A DNA stretch of 64,000 nt. It comes from Pectobacterium wasabiae CFBP 3304. Lineage in GTDB: Bacteria; Pseudomonadota; Gammaproteobacteria; Enterobacterales; Enterobacteriaceae. The notes beneath the pieces were generated by a model that was not told where the DNA came from, searched no databases, and worked only from the letters and a program-made list of their open reading frames with translations. The translations under genes were made by a program, and so were the position numbers. Each line of letters begins with the position of its first letter. Within the stretch, counting starts at the first letter, position 1. This document shows, piece by piece, positions 25,894 to 35,989 of this stretch. The stretch is from NCBI RefSeq assembly GCF_001742185.1, contig NZ_CP015750.1:62001-126000 (forward strand). The letters run 5' to 3'.

Positions 25894-27066
25894 ATGCGAC
25901 ACAACTCTATAGCCAGCCTAACCAGAGTAATCGTCACCACTGCATTGTTTTGTATCGCCTTTTCTTCCATCGCCGCACCACAGAATATTTCCCTAAAAAA
26001 TCAGCAATTCGAGGGGCTGATCAGAGAACCGCTTACGTTACAGGTAACACTGGATAATGGTACTCCAGCGATACTGGATGCATTTGTTACCCGGCCTGTC
26101 GGCCAGACAAAACTCCCTGTGGCGGTGATCACTAACGGTACCGTTGGCACTGCAGAGTTTGATCGCTGGGAAATGAATCCAAACCGCGAATCACCAACCG
26201 CACTTACCTTTGCACGCCACGGTTATGCTGCGGTTACCGTTTTGCGGGAAGGGTACGGCTATTCAAGTGGTGGGGCTGAATATTTAGGCGGTTCCTGTAA
26301 GCAGCCCCTACATAAACTGGCTGGTGAAAAAGACACCAGAGATATGCTGGCCGCGCTTGAAGCAATAAGACGCCAACCTTGGGCCTCTTCAGATCAAGCG
26401 GTCCTGGCAGGGATGTCAGCAGGCGGCTTTGCCGTTCTTGCAACTAGCGCGGTTAACCCTCCTGGCGTTCAGGCTATAATCAATTTTGATGGTGGCAGAG
26501 GTTCCATCGATGGCAAATCACTTTGTGATAGAGCCGGCCTAATTAACGTCTTCACCACTTATGGCGCAACTGCACGCATTCCTTCTCTGTGGCTCTATTC
26601 CAGCAATGACCAATCTTTCACTCCAGAAATGGGCAGAGCATTTTATGAAGCCTATCGCAGCGGTGGAGGTAAAGCTAAATTTATTGAAATGCCTGCTTTT
26701 GGAAACAATGGGCACGTTTTTATGGATACCGCTCCAGAGAATTTCTGGTGGAAACCCGTGGCTGACTTCCTTGCACAGCAACATTTGCCATCCAAGGAAA
26801 TCGTGACCTTGCCGTTAACACATCTTATTTCCCCCACAAATCTTAATAACCTCGCAGGCAAAAAAGCGTTCAAAAAATATGAAGCGGCACGGCTTTATGA
26901 GAAAGCCTTTGCGACTAGTAAGGATGGGGCATGGGGAACGGCGTACTGGGCGCGAACCGGTAGTGAGGCGGCTGACACTGCCGTTAGGAACTGCGAGAAA
27001 TCCCAGCGCAAAGATGCAACCAACTGCACGGTATATGCCATCAATGATAAGGTTGTAGCAGAGTAG
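25894..27066 (+). CDS. secreted alpha/beta hydrolase, 390 aa
   Basis: Signal peptide at residues 1-28 (VIVTTALFCIAFSSIAA), so exported to the periplasm or outside. The core is an alpha/beta hydrolase with the nucleophile elbow GMSAG at 173-177 (Ser 175), a later SSNDQSFTP loop for the acid and NNGHVF for the histidine, giving a plausible catalytic triad. Dienelactone-hydrolase-like prolyl peptidase or esterase are the nearest readings; the substrate is unknown. AAGG precedes the start. A stem-loop follows the stop. This is the first complete chromosomal gene past the island boundary. Confidence 0.75.
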   Translation: MRHNSIASLTRVIVTTALFCIAFSSIAAPQNISLKNQQFEGLIREPLTLQVTLDNGTPAILDAFVTRPVGQTKLPVAVITNGTVGTAEFDRWEMNPNRESPTALTFARHGYAAVTVLREGYGYSSGGAEYLGGSCKQPLHKLAGEKDTRDMLAALEAIRRQPWASSDQAVLAGMSAGGFAVLATSAVNPPGVQAIINFDGGRGSIDGKSLCDRAGLINVFTTYGATARIPSLWLYSSNDQSFTPEMGRAFYEAYRSGGGKAKFIEMPAFGNNGHVFMDTAPENFWWKPVADFLAQQHLPSKEIVTLPLTHLISPTNLNNLAGKKAFKKYEAARLYEKAFATSKDGAWGTAYWARTGSEAADTAVRNCEKSQRKDATNCTVYAINDKVVAE

Positions 27067-27077
27067 ATCCACCATGA

Positions 27078-27106
27078 AATCGGAAACTCCTTCGGGGTTT
27101 CCGATT
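27078..27106. terminator. stem-loop between convergent genes
   Basis: AATCGGAAAC (27078-27087) pairs with GTTTCCGATT (27097-27106). It lies between the hydrolase and the convergent MFS gene, without a long T run, and may serve both. Confidence 0.5.
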
Positions 27107-27154
27107 GGGTGAATACGGGCTAAGGCCTGAGAAACTTATACTTAGGCCGGATAT

Positions 27155-28399
27155 TTAAACGCCGACTTTATTCACACTTGCCTGTGAGCGACAGCGAAAC
27201 AATACCAGTGCAATCAGGCACGCCGTTGCCTGTATACCGCCCAGCGTGGTGACAGCGGGAAACGTCAGTACCGAGCCGAGCCAGGTTGTCATCGCAGCCA
27301 TCCCCATCGTCAAAAAACCAAGCAGAGCAGATGCCAATCCCGCTTCTTTCCCAAAGGGGCCCATTGTAATCGCCGTTCCCAGTGGGTTGGCTAAGCCCAT
27401 TCCCCAGAGGAACACGACCATAGACAAGGTGTACCAGCTCAAACTCGGTGCTTCCGGCCCAACCAGTAGCAAGCATCCACCGACTAATGCGGTAGCGAGC
27501 CCCATCGAAGCGATCCTTCGTGAACCATAACGACGAGCCAGTCGCGGGGCAGCCATACCTGCCCCAAAGACAACAAATACGGTGGAAGCAAAGTACAGTC
27601 CAGCCTGAAGCGATGATAGGCCAATCCCACTCATCAGAATCGCAGGTGCCGCACCGAAAGAAGCAAACAATCCGCTCATCAACAGACTCATCGATAGTGC
27701 CGGAAGGATAAATTTCCCGTCCAATATCAGCCGCCCATAGGCGAGTAGCACGCCTGAAATTGAATGCGGGGCACGGCGTTCAGCGGGGTGTGTTTCCCCC
27801 AACCCGTGGGCATAAAAAATCGCGATGATAAAAGCGGCAAGTCCCACCAGTATAAAGATCGCTCGCCATCCCAATGTGGTAGTCAGTACACTCCCCATCA
27901 ACGGTGAGAATCCGGGGGCAGCAGCCGTCGCGATCATCGTCAGAGACAGTGCACGCGCTAGTGTTTCACCTTCAAACAAATCACGTGCAATCGCGCGCGC
28001 TAGCACCGCAGCAGCACATATACCCAACGCCTGGATGACTCTTCCAACAATCAGCGTGTCAAGTGAGCCAGCAAGGCCGCCAACTACCGTGCCAACGATG
28101 AATAGTGATAGTCCTCCCAAGACGAGCGTCTTGCGTCCGTAGCGATCCGACAGCGGGCCAACCACCAATTGAGCTAGCGCGAAGGTAATGAAAAAACTGG
28201 AAAGCGTCAGGCCAAGTTCGCGTGCGGACGCCCCAAGCTGCTCTCCGATATCTGGAAATGCCGGAAGAATGATGTTTGTGGACAAGATGCTAATAGCCGA
28301 AAGGCCTGCCAATAACGCGACGATTTTTCCGGTTAATCGTGGACCTTCTGAGGTGTGGGGCTTTCCCATCATTTTAGTGGGTTTATTTTCAGTGCTCAT
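27155..28399 (-). CDS. Bcr/CflA-type MFS drug exporter
   Basis: A 414-residue, 12-helix major facilitator with the DHA1 signature GPLSDRYGRKTLVLGG after helix 2 and a motif-C region (GICAAAVLARAIARDLF). It would export drugs or metabolites across the inner membrane by proton antiport. The start at 28399 has GAGG seven bases ahead, so 18 upstream codons are dropped. It lies after the RND permease gene in the same direction, with 119 bases between, and could be transcribed from the same TetR-controlled promoter. Confidence 0.85.
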   Translation of the reverse strand: MSTENKPTKMMGKPHTSEGPRLTGKIVALLAGLSAISILSTNIILPAFPDIGEQLGASARELGLTLSSFFITFALAQLVVGPLSDRYGRKTLVLGGLSLFIVGTVVGGLAGSLDTLIVGRVIQALGICAAAVLARAIARDLFEGETLARALSLTMIATAAAPGFSPLMGSVLTTTLGWRAIFILVGLAAFIIAIFYAHGLGETHPAERRAPHSISGVLLAYGRLILDGKFILPALSMSLLMSGLFASFGAAPAILMSGIGLSSLQAGLYFASTVFVVFGAGMAAPRLARRYGSRRIASMGLATALVGGCLLLVGPEAPSLSWYTLSMVVFLWGMGLANPLGTAITMGPFGKEAGLASALLGFLTMGMAAMTTWLGSVLTFPAVTTLGGIQATACLIALVLFRCRSQASVNKVGV

Positions 28400-28518
28400 G
28401 GTTACCTCAACAGCAATGACTAGCGTGAAAATAGGTTCCACGCCAGTAGGCACAAAAATGTAGAGAGGGATCGCTACAATGTATTGTTATTACCGATCAT
28501 TTTCTGTATCAGCACCGT

Positions 28519-31500
28519 TTATACCGAGACTAATTTATCGGTATACGCTTGATGGTCAGGGCGTATTTTGAACCAGATGGCATACATTGCAGGCAGGAAC
28601 ACCAGCGTGATGATGGTGCCGCCAAATGTCCCGCCAATCAGGGTATAAGCCAGCGTTCCCCAGAACACCGAGTGCGTCAGCGGGATAAATGCCAGAATGG
28701 CAGCCATCGCCGTCAGCAACACCGGCCGGGCTCGCTGTACTGTCGCTTCAACCACCGCGTGGAACGGCGCGAGCCCTTCCTGCTCGTTGTGATGGATCTG
28801 CCCTATCAGGATCAACGTGTTACGCATCAGGATACCCGACAGCGCAATCAGTCCCACAAGCGCATTGATGCCAAACGGCTGGTTGAAGATCAGCAGCGTT
28901 GGCACTACCCCAATCAGCCCCAGTGGTGCAGTGAGGAAGACCATCACCATCGCCGACATCGAGCGCACCTGTAGGATGATTATCAATAGCGTCATGGCAA
29001 TCATGATAGGGAACAGCGGAGCCATCGCCCCGGTGGCTTTTGCCGATTCTTCAATTGGCCCAGCCTGCTCAATACGATATCCGGCCGGTAGTGTATCGAT
29101 GACGGGCTGTAACTGTTTCAGGATTGCCGTCGAGACATCCGGCGGTTGCAGGTTTTCAGCGATATCACCGCGCACGGTGATCGTCGGGGTACGATCGCGA
29201 CGGCGCAGAATAGGGTCTTCCATCTGCACACCGACATCCCCTATCTGTGACAAAGGAATACGCTGACCAGCAGAACCCACCAGCGTAAAGCCCGCTATCT
29301 TTTCAGGATCGAGTCGGATATTCCCCGCAGCGCGTGCCATAACTTGCACCGAACGAATGTCTTCACGCACCGACGTGATCGGAACGCCCGATAGCAGGAA
29401 TTGAAGCTGCTGAGCGACGGCATTCGATGTCAAGCCCACCGCCTGTAGGCGATCTTGGTTGAGCGTAAAATGCAGCGTCGGTACCTTCGTGCCCCAGTCA
29501 GTGTTGACGGTTCTCATCATCGGGCTATCCAGCATCACCTTTTCTACCTTGCCTGCAATCTCGCGTAGATGAGATGGATCCGGCCCCATGACACGGTAGG
29601 CCACCGGGTAGGGAGAATACGGGCCAAACACCAGTTGGGTCACGCGGACACGCGCTTCAGGTACCAGCCCCTCAGCCGCGACTGCACGAAGTCGAAACTT
29701 CAGCGCCTCGCGTGCTTCTGGGTTATCCGTCCGCACAACAATCTTCGCAAACGACGGATCGGGCAGTTCTGGTGCCATAGCAAGGAAGAAACGTGGTGAA
29801 CCCTGCCCGATATAAGACGTAACGATTTTTGCCTCTTCCTGCTTGCTCAGCCAATCTTCTATCTTCGCCGCCGCCGCGCTGGTCTGTTCAATGGAGGTGC
29901 CATAAGGCATCTGTACTTCTACCAAAACTTCAGGCCGATCGGAGGTCGGGAAGAATTGTTTTTTCACCAATCCCATACCTAAGATCGCGACAGTAAAGAC
30001 GGCAATAACAGTACCTGCCACTATCCATTTTCGCGCGATGACGCGGGTCAGCACCCGGCGAAAGCGGTTGTAATGGCGCGTGTCGTAAATGGCTGCGTGC
30101 CCCCCCTGCACCGCTTTGATATCCGGCAGCATTTTCACGCCCAGATAAGGTGTAAAGACCACTGCTACCACCCACGAAGCGATCAGAGCGATACCCACAA
30201 TCCAGAACATGTTGCTGGTGTACTCACCGGCGGTGGACTGCGCAAACCCATTGGGCATAAAACCGACGGCCGTCACCAGCGTGCCGGCCAGCATCGGTGC
30301 CGCCGTGTGACTCCAGGCATAGGCCGAGGCTTTAACGCGGTCATAGCCCTCTTCCATTTTCACCACCATCATTTCGATGGCGATGATGGCATCGTCGACC
30401 AACAAACCCAGTGCCAGAATCAATGAACCCAGCGTAATACGGTCGAAATTTTTGCCGGAAGCCTCCATCACCACGAAGACGATAGCCAACGTCAACGGCA
30501 CGGCAGCAGCGACCACCACTCCCACGCGCCAGCCCATACTGACAAAGCAGACCACCATCACGACGAGCAGCGCGACGAAAAATTTGATCATGAATTCATC
30601 GACGGACGAACTGATATTCACTGACTGATCGGTAACTTTCGTGAACGTCATGCCGAGCGGCATACCCTCATTGATTTTAGTCGTCTCGACATCCAGTACC
30701 TTACCCAAATCCAGACCGTTCCAACCCTCACGCATAATGATGCCTAGCAACAGCGCTGGCTCACTCTGGTTGCGGACCAGGAAGGTCGCAGGATCTTCGT
30801 AGCCACGTTCAACGGTTGCCACATCCGCAAGCTGTAGTGTCCTGCCCTGTACGACGATTGGCGTTTCGCGGATCTTTTCCAGTTTGTCGAAGGCGCCATC
30901 AAGGCGAATAAAAACCTGCGGTCCGTTGGTGTCAATCGAGCCGGCAGGCGTCAATACGTTCTGGCTGTTGAGAGCGGAGAAAATATCCTGCGGAGCAATA
31001 CCCAGCGTTGCCAGTCGATCATGAGAGAACGAGACAAAGATACGCTCAGCCTGCTCGCCGATGATATTGACTTTCTTCACTCCGGGTACATGAAGCAGAC
31101 GCTGGCGCAACGATTCCGCATCGCGGACCAGCAGCCGCTGTGGCTCCCCCTTTGCCTTCAGCGCAAAGAGCGCAAAGGTGACATCGGAGAATTCGTCGTT
31201 AACCATCGGTCCGATCACACCTGCTGGCAGATTCTTCGCCTCATCACCGAGCTTCTTACGCGCCTGATAAAATTCTTCCTGCACCTGTGAAGGCGGTGTA
31301 CCGTCCTGCAATGACAGCATGGTAAAAGCCAGTCCAGGACGTGTGTAAGTCTCACTACGGTCATACCATTTGAGCTCTTGCATACGCTTTTCAAGCGGTT
31401 CAGCGACCTGATCCTGCATTTCCTGCGCGGTAGCACCCGGCCAGGCAGAAATAATCGTCATCTGCTTGACCGTAAAGGGTGGATCTTCCGCGCGTCCCAG

Positions 31501-31608
31501 TTCGAAGAACGAGAGAATGCCGGCTACCGTAATCAGGATAATAAGGAACAGTGTGATTGAGCGCTCACGCACGGCAAGCGCCGAAAGATTGAATCGCCCC
31601 TCGCTCAT
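28519..31608 (-). CDS. RND efflux permease (HAE1-type)
   Basis: A 1029-residue resistance-nodulation-division pump. The first membrane helix (SITLFLIILITVAGILSF) is followed by the first large periplasmic domain, helices 2-6 with the proton-relay GLLVDDAIIAIE (paired Asp), the second large domain and a C-terminal helix bundle. Length and topology are complete for the AcrB group. It overlaps the end of the adaptor gene as ATGA, so pump and adaptor are translated together. The outer-membrane factor is divergent at 33492. Substrates are not predictable. Confidence 0.92.
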   Translation of the reverse strand: MSEGRFNLSALAVRERSITLFLIILITVAGILSFFELGRAEDPPFTVKQMTIISAWPGATAQEMQDQVAEPLEKRMQELKWYDRSETYTRPGLAFTMLSLQDGTPPSQVQEEFYQARKKLGDEAKNLPAGVIGPMVNDEFSDVTFALFALKAKGEPQRLLVRDAESLRQRLLHVPGVKKVNIIGEQAERIFVSFSHDRLATLGIAPQDIFSALNSQNVLTPAGSIDTNGPQVFIRLDGAFDKLEKIRETPIVVQGRTLQLADVATVERGYEDPATFLVRNQSEPALLLGIIMREGWNGLDLGKVLDVETTKINEGMPLGMTFTKVTDQSVNISSSVDEFMIKFFVALLVVMVVCFVSMGWRVGVVVAAAVPLTLAIVFVVMEASGKNFDRITLGSLILALGLLVDDAIIAIEMMVVKMEEGYDRVKASAYAWSHTAAPMLAGTLVTAVGFMPNGFAQSTAGEYTSNMFWIVGIALIASWVVAVVFTPYLGVKMLPDIKAVQGGHAAIYDTRHYNRFRRVLTRVIARKWIVAGTVIAVFTVAILGMGLVKKQFFPTSDRPEVLVEVQMPYGTSIEQTSAAAAKIEDWLSKQEEAKIVTSYIGQGSPRFFLAMAPELPDPSFAKIVVRTDNPEAREALKFRLRAVAAEGLVPEARVRVTQLVFGPYSPYPVAYRVMGPDPSHLREIAGKVEKVMLDSPMMRTVNTDWGTKVPTLHFTLNQDRLQAVGLTSNAVAQQLQFLLSGVPITSVREDIRSVQVMARAAGNIRLDPEKIAGFTLVGSAGQRIPLSQIGDVGVQMEDPILRRRDRTPTITVRGDIAENLQPPDVSTAILKQLQPVIDTLPAGYRIEQAGPIEESAKATGAMAPLFPIMIAMTLLIIILQVRSMSAMVMVFLTAPLGLIGVVPTLLIFNQPFGINALVGLIALSGILMRNTLILIGQIHHNEQEGLAPFHAVVEATVQRARPVLLTAMAAILAFIPLTHSVFWGTLAYTLIGGTFGGTIITLVFLPAMYAIWFKIRPDHQAYTDKLVSV

Positions 31609-32714
31609 GGTCGGCTCCCGGCGACACTGACATCGCTCTGTGCAATCGTTCGGACTGCTTCACCGTCATGCAACAGATGTGCGCCTAAAGCCACAATCTG
31701 TTCACCGGACTGTAGGTCGCTAGTCACCCTCGCCGCATCATCACTCAAGCCAAGCACTTGTACGGGTCGCCACGACACTTTGGCGGGTTTGCCTGAAATA
31801 CCCCAGACACCCGGTCCTTTGCCCGTATCATAAATAGCAGCGATAGGCACCTGAAGAACTTGAGCAGGTAACTTACCTTCAGCAATATTGAGCGTGACAG
31901 TGGATCCAAGCGGCGCGCTCGCCAACGCGCCCTCAAGGACATACCTCGCCTCGAAGGTGCGTGTCACAGGGTCTGCCGCATCGGAGAGGAGTCGCAGTTT
32001 CGCTGGAACTGGCTGTTTATCGATACCGTACAGCGTTGCCTGAGCTTCGCTTCCGACAGCCGGACGTAGCGTCTCTGGTAATTGCACGATGGCCTCCCGC
32101 TGCCCCGCTCGCGCCAGTCGGATGACAGGCTGCCCTGCACTAACCACCTGCCCTGGTTCAGCCAGCGTTTCTACCACCACGCCGTCTGCATCGGCCAGCA
32201 GTACGGCGTATCCCGTAGCATTACGCGCCACATCGGCCTGAGCCTGCGCAGCGCTCAGATCCGCTTTCGCTGTCTCAGCAGCCGCCTTTATCTGATCGTA
32301 GGCTGAAGCGGATATAGCACCTGCAGCAACCAGACCTCGGTAGCGTGCTTCGTCATCGATCGCCTGCTTGGCACGGGCCCGGGCAGCAGTAACAGCTTGC
32401 TGCTGGGCTTGTGACTGCAAGCTGAGATCGATGGGGTCCAAACGCATCAAAGGCTGACCGCGTTTTACGGTCTGGCCAGTGTCCACCAGACGTTCAAGGA
32501 TTTTTCCTTGCACCCGAAAACCCAGATCGCTTTGAATTCGGGCGACGACGACGCCAGTAAACGAGCGAGCAATCTCAGCGGCGCTTACCACGGTAGCCGC
32601 TCTCACCAGAGGAGGCAGATTGCGGGGATCGTCGACGTCAGAAGCGTCACCGCACGCCACCAGGGCGAGAGGCAACAGGCAAACAGCGATAGTGGCAGAT
32701 TTGAGCCGAAGCAT
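31605..32714 (-). CDS. RND periplasmic adaptor (membrane fusion protein)
   Basis: A 369-residue lipoprotein adaptor (lipobox LVAC, cysteine 21) that joins the pump to the outer-membrane channel. The barrel-sandwich halves (FRVQGKILERLVDTGQTVKR and YAVLLADADGVVVETLAEPG) flank a coiled-coil hairpin (QQQAVTAARARAKQAIDDEA and following), and beta-barrel and proximal domains follow. It starts 48 bases after the TetR operator copy at 32762 and its stop overlaps the permease start. Confidence 0.9.
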   Translation of the reverse strand: MLRLKSATIAVCLLPLALVACGDASDVDDPRNLPPLVRAATVVSAAEIARSFTGVVVARIQSDLGFRVQGKILERLVDTGQTVKRGQPLMRLDPIDLSLQSQAQQQAVTAARARAKQAIDDEARYRGLVAAGAISASAYDQIKAAAETAKADLSAAQAQADVARNATGYAVLLADADGVVVETLAEPGQVVSAGQPVIRLARAGQREAIVQLPETLRPAVGSEAQATLYGIDKQPVPAKLRLLSDAADPVTRTFEARYVLEGALASAPLGSTVTLNIAEGKLPAQVLQVPIAAIYDTGKGPGVWGISGKPAKVSWRPVQVLGLSDDAARVTSDLQSGEQIVALGAHLLHDGEAVRTIAQSDVSVAGSRP

Positions 32715-32761
32715 GGGTTCCCTTATTACATTAACAGGACAGAAACCACATTCTCCAACTA

Positions 32762-32785
32762 GTGACCAATATTGTCAATGGTCAC
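32762..32785. promoter_or_regulatory. TetR operator copy, adaptor-permease promoter
   Basis: GTGACCA (32762-32768), ten bases, TGGTCAC (32779-32785). Identical arms and spacing to the copy at 33443-33466. It lies between the tetR stop and the adaptor gene, so the repressor probably controls the pump genes directly. Confidence 0.7.
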
Positions 32786-32789
32786 CTAT

Positions 32790-33404
32790 TTAAGGTGCCA
32801 GGCTACGTAATATCAACGACGACAGTAACACCGCCGCTGACGCTGCCGTATCCAGATTGTATTGCAGTTGAACGGGGCTGATATAAGGGCGCATGACCAG
32901 ACAGAGCGCCGTCGTCGCCTCATCCAACGGCGTCTTGCGTTCAAACTCCCCGGATTGTCGTCCTTCAAGAATAATTTGCTGAATAAGTTGACGTAGCTTT
33001 TCTTCATATGTCGCTGCTGAAGGCCACCGATCGCGGGAAGACACAGCCGCGATGTCATAAAGCTTGCGGTCATGGAAAAATAAGTCACTGCTCGCCTCTG
33101 TTAAGGCTCTGAACAGGCGTCTCAGCTTTTCTGAAGCGGTTGGCGCATCCGCAATCGCTGAATTGACAGCATCCATAATCATCGCCAGTCGGTTAGCGCA
33201 AATCACCTCGCCAATCGCCTGTTTGGAATCAAAAAATTTGTAGATATATGCCTTAGAAAAACCAATCGCTTTGGCCAGATCGGACACGGTTGTCTTTTCA
33301 TAGCCAAAATGTCCGAAGTGCTCAGTGGCAGCATCCACAATCTGATCGCGAACGCTATGGTCCGACGGCCCGCGCGGGGGATATGTATTCATACGTTTAG
33401 TCAT
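32790..33404 (-). CDS. TetR-family repressor of the RND system
   Basis: A 204-residue regulator. Residues about 20-65 form the TetR helix-turn-helix (IVDAATEHFGHFGYEKTTVS and AIGFSKAYIYKFFDSKQAIG); the rest is a ligand-binding helical domain. It is divergent from the outer-membrane factor and upstream of the adaptor, the usual layout for a local efflux repressor. The matching palindrome at 33443 lies in its own promoter, so it should autoregulate. A start four codons later (MNTYPPRG) is also possible. Confidence 0.88.
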   Translation of the reverse strand: MTKRMNTYPPRGPSDHSVRDQIVDAATEHFGHFGYEKTTVSDLAKAIGFSKAYIYKFFDSKQAIGEVICANRLAMIMDAVNSAIADAPTASEKLRRLFRALTEASSDLFFHDRKLYDIAAVSSRDRWPSAATYEEKLRQLIQQIILEGRQSGEFERKTPLDEATTALCLVMRPYISPVQLQYNLDTAASAAVLLSSLILRSLAP

Positions 33405-33442
33405 TTTCCAAGCTTAGCTCATCGGGCTATGATTGACAACGA

Positions 33443-33466
33443 GTGACCAATTCGTAATATGGTCAC
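33443..33466. promoter_or_regulatory. TetR operator copy, tetR / outer-membrane factor promoter
   Basis: GTGACCA (33443-33449), ten bases, TGGTCAC (33460-33466), placed between the divergent tetR and outer-membrane factor genes. Confidence 0.7.
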
Positions 33467-33491
33467 TTACTTTTTGACTCAAGGAATTGCT

Positions 33492-34994
33492 ATGTCATCC
33501 CTCCATACCCTTGCCCTGATTGTGGCAACCAGTTTAATGGCCGGTTGCGCGGTTGGACCGGATTATCATCGCCCAGACGCTCCGCTATCGGATCGTTATC
33601 AGGCGCAATCCGCCGTCCAGCAATCTGTCGCAAAACAATCTGCTGCGCAACAATCCATCGCAAAACAAGGAAACGCAATCCAGTCGACCAACATTGCGGT
33701 CTGGTGGGAGGGCTTCAATGATCCCTTACTGAGTGAGTTAGTTTCAAGCGCACTCGCACAGAATCTTGATTTAGCCCAGGCATCTGCGCGGGTGATCCAG
33801 TCACGCGCCGGGCTTAGTGCGGCAACTGCGGCTCTGCTGCCATCGGGCAGCATCAACGGACAAGGTGCTCGCGCCTATCAGTCGATTGAAACGCCACAAG
33901 GTCGGTTACTCAACTCGACTCCTGGCTATAATCGCTACGGGAATGCCTATGAAACCAACCTTAACGCAAGCTGGGAGCTTGATATATTCGGCGGTTTGAG
34001 GCGCGATCGTCAGGCAGCACTGGCTGACTATCAGGCTTCAGAGGCTGGCGTCGCAGCCACTCGTCTGGCCGTCGCCGCACAGACTGCCGATATCTATATT
34101 ACTCTGCGCGGATTACAAGCTCGGCTAGAGATCGCCAATAGGCAGGTCAATACGCAGCAAGAACTGCGGGACAAGGTACAGCTACTCCACAGCAAAGGAC
34201 TCGCCGCAGAGTATCAAGTCCGCCAAATCGAAGGCGCACTTTCACAGGTTCAGGCTAGCGTGCCGGTTCTCCAGATAGGGATAGATAGCGCGATGAACGC
34301 GCTGGACGTCATGCTCGGCACACCTCCCGGAACCCATCGCGCTCAGTTGGCTTCTTCGGGTGCCATTCCACCATCCCCACAGTTCATATCAACGGGTACA
34401 CCTGCCGATCTGCTACGTCGCAGACCCGATATTATCGTAGCCGAACGCCATCTCGCGGCATCCAATGCGCGTATCGGAGTCGCCATCAGCGAGTATTATC
34501 CTAAATTCTCACTCAGCGCATTACTCGGCAGCGCAACGTCAGTATCGAGCGGCAACCTGTTCTCCAACGGTGCTAACCAATCGGCGGGTGTATTGGGGTT
34601 ACGCTGGCGGCTCTTCGATTTCGGCCGCATTAACGCTCAGATCGATCAGGCTAAGGGACAGGAAGCCGAAGCATTGGCAGCTTACCGCCTGTCAATATTA
34701 AGCGCGACCGAAGACGTTGAGAACGCATTCTCGGCACTGCTCAATCGCGAGACGCAGACAACAACATTAACCGCAGGCGAAACTGCGTTGGCTAGCGCAC
34801 GCCAGTCATCTTTCATCGCTTATCAGAAAGGGACAGCCAGCCTGATTGACGTCCTGCACAACGATGAAACCCTGTTGCAGACTTCCGACGCCAGAGCGCA
34901 GGCCCAGACGGAATCTGCACGCGCAGCGGTCGCCGCATTCAAAGCGCTCGGCGGCGGCTGGCAGCCTCCAGAAGTCGCCGAGAGGATGCCCTAA
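33492..34994 (+). CDS. NodT-family outer-membrane efflux lipoprotein (TolC-like)
   Basis: A 500-residue outer-membrane factor. The signal ends in lipobox LMAGC; the mature part begins AVGPDYHRPDAPL, a hallmark of NodT proteins. It has two repeated OEP domains with long amphipathic helices and strands. An unusual Gln/Ser/Ala-rich repeat (QSVAKQSAAQQSIAKQ) sits near the N-terminus, just after the lipidation site. The start at 33492 has AAGGA ahead. It completes the tripartite pump made by the divergent adaptor and permease genes. Confidence 0.9.
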   Translation: MSSLHTLALIVATSLMAGCAVGPDYHRPDAPLSDRYQAQSAVQQSVAKQSAAQQSIAKQGNAIQSTNIAVWWEGFNDPLLSELVSSALAQNLDLAQASARVIQSRAGLSAATAALLPSGSINGQGARAYQSIETPQGRLLNSTPGYNRYGNAYETNLNASWELDIFGGLRRDRQAALADYQASEAGVAATRLAVAAQTADIYITLRGLQARLEIANRQVNTQQELRDKVQLLHSKGLAAEYQVRQIEGALSQVQASVPVLQIGIDSAMNALDVMLGTPPGTHRAQLASSGAIPPSPQFISTGTPADLLRRRPDIIVAERHLAASNARIGVAISEYYPKFSLSALLGSATSVSSGNLFSNGANQSAGVLGLRWRLFDFGRINAQIDQAKGQEAEALAAYRLSILSATEDVENAFSALLNRETQTTTLTAGETALASARQSSFIAYQKGTASLIDVLHNDETLLQTSDARAQAQTESARAAVAAFKALGGGWQPPEVAERMP

Positions 34995-35071
34995 GATCCC
35001 CATGTACCGGTGCGTAGACAGCCATCGACGAGTACCTGCACCGTTCACAATAAACAACCGGAGTTATTAAC

Positions 35072-35857
35072 ATGACAGCAAAAAGCAATGCATGGGTGCT
35101 CATCACTGGGGCTTCAAGCGGATTTGGTGAAGAGTTCGCCCGTCAATACGCCGCACAGGGAAAATCACTCATCCTGGTGGCACGACGGCTCAACAAGCTT
35201 GAATTGCTGGCAGCGGAATTGCGGGAGCGTTTTAACATTGATGTGATGGTTGAACAGGCCGATCTTTCCGTGATGACCGCAATCAGCGATTTGCACAGTC
35301 GACTGCGGGAACAAAATATTGTGGTTGATATATTAATTAACAATGCTGGCCATGGTTTGCAGGGCAGCTTCTTGGATCAACCGCTGGATGACGCGCTGGA
35401 CATGATCAATCTGGATATCGCAAGTTTGACAGCAATGACTCGGCTCTTTGCGGAAGATATGCGCGTCAGGCGGAAAGGACATATTTTGATGGTCGCCAGC
35501 CTGCTGTCGTATCAGGGCGTAAAGAACTTTGCCGTTTACTCAGCAGCGAAAGCGTATGTGCTCAGGTTCTCCGATGCTCTGCATCGTGAGCTTAAAAACG
35601 ACGGCATTATTGTCACCGCGCTTTGCCCCGGTATGTCTGATACCGGCTTTGCTACCGTCGCCAACCAGAAAATAACGCCTCTATTAAAAGGAGCAATGAT
35701 GCAGCCTAAACCTGTTGTTCAGGCTGGCATCCGTGCGCTTCAGGCCGGACGAATGAGCGTGATTCCAGGTATGGGAAATAAGGCAATTACCTTGCTGACC
35801 TGGGCCACTCCACGCTGGTTACATCAGGCCATCATGGCCCGTGTGATGGGCGTATAA
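35072..35857 (+). CDS. short-chain dehydrogenase/reductase, 261 aa
   Basis: Classical SDR fold: NADP-binding GASSGFGEE near residue 14, NNAGHG near 90, and the YSAAK catalytic motif (Tyr/Lys) near 155. It is 77 bases after the outer-membrane factor with GGAG before the start, and may be read through from it. SDRs of this DltE-like subgroup act on unknown carbonyls; the substrate cannot be told. Confidence 0.85.
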   Translation: MTAKSNAWVLITGASSGFGEEFARQYAAQGKSLILVARRLNKLELLAAELRERFNIDVMVEQADLSVMTAISDLHSRLREQNIVVDILINNAGHGLQGSFLDQPLDDALDMINLDIASLTAMTRLFAEDMRVRRKGHILMVASLLSYQGVKNFAVYSAAKAYVLRFSDALHRELKNDGIIVTALCPGMSDTGFATVANQKITPLLKGAMMQPKPVVQAGIRALQAGRMSVIPGMGNKAITLLTWATPRWLHQAIMARVMGV

Positions 35858-35989
35858 AAATTAGCCTAAAAACTTGTGTGGGTCTAAGAAGAATGAAAGC
35901 AATGGCGCGCTTAGCATGAAACCAAAAGGTCAAGATCGGGTATGGAAACCCGCATGTAAAGTCATCGTAAGGCAACATATCCTCATGGA

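Noticed and set aside
25575..25970. 131-codon minus-strand frame after the island end
   Set aside because: It overlaps the integrase relic and the hydrolase signal sequence, has no ribosome site and no protein-like pattern.
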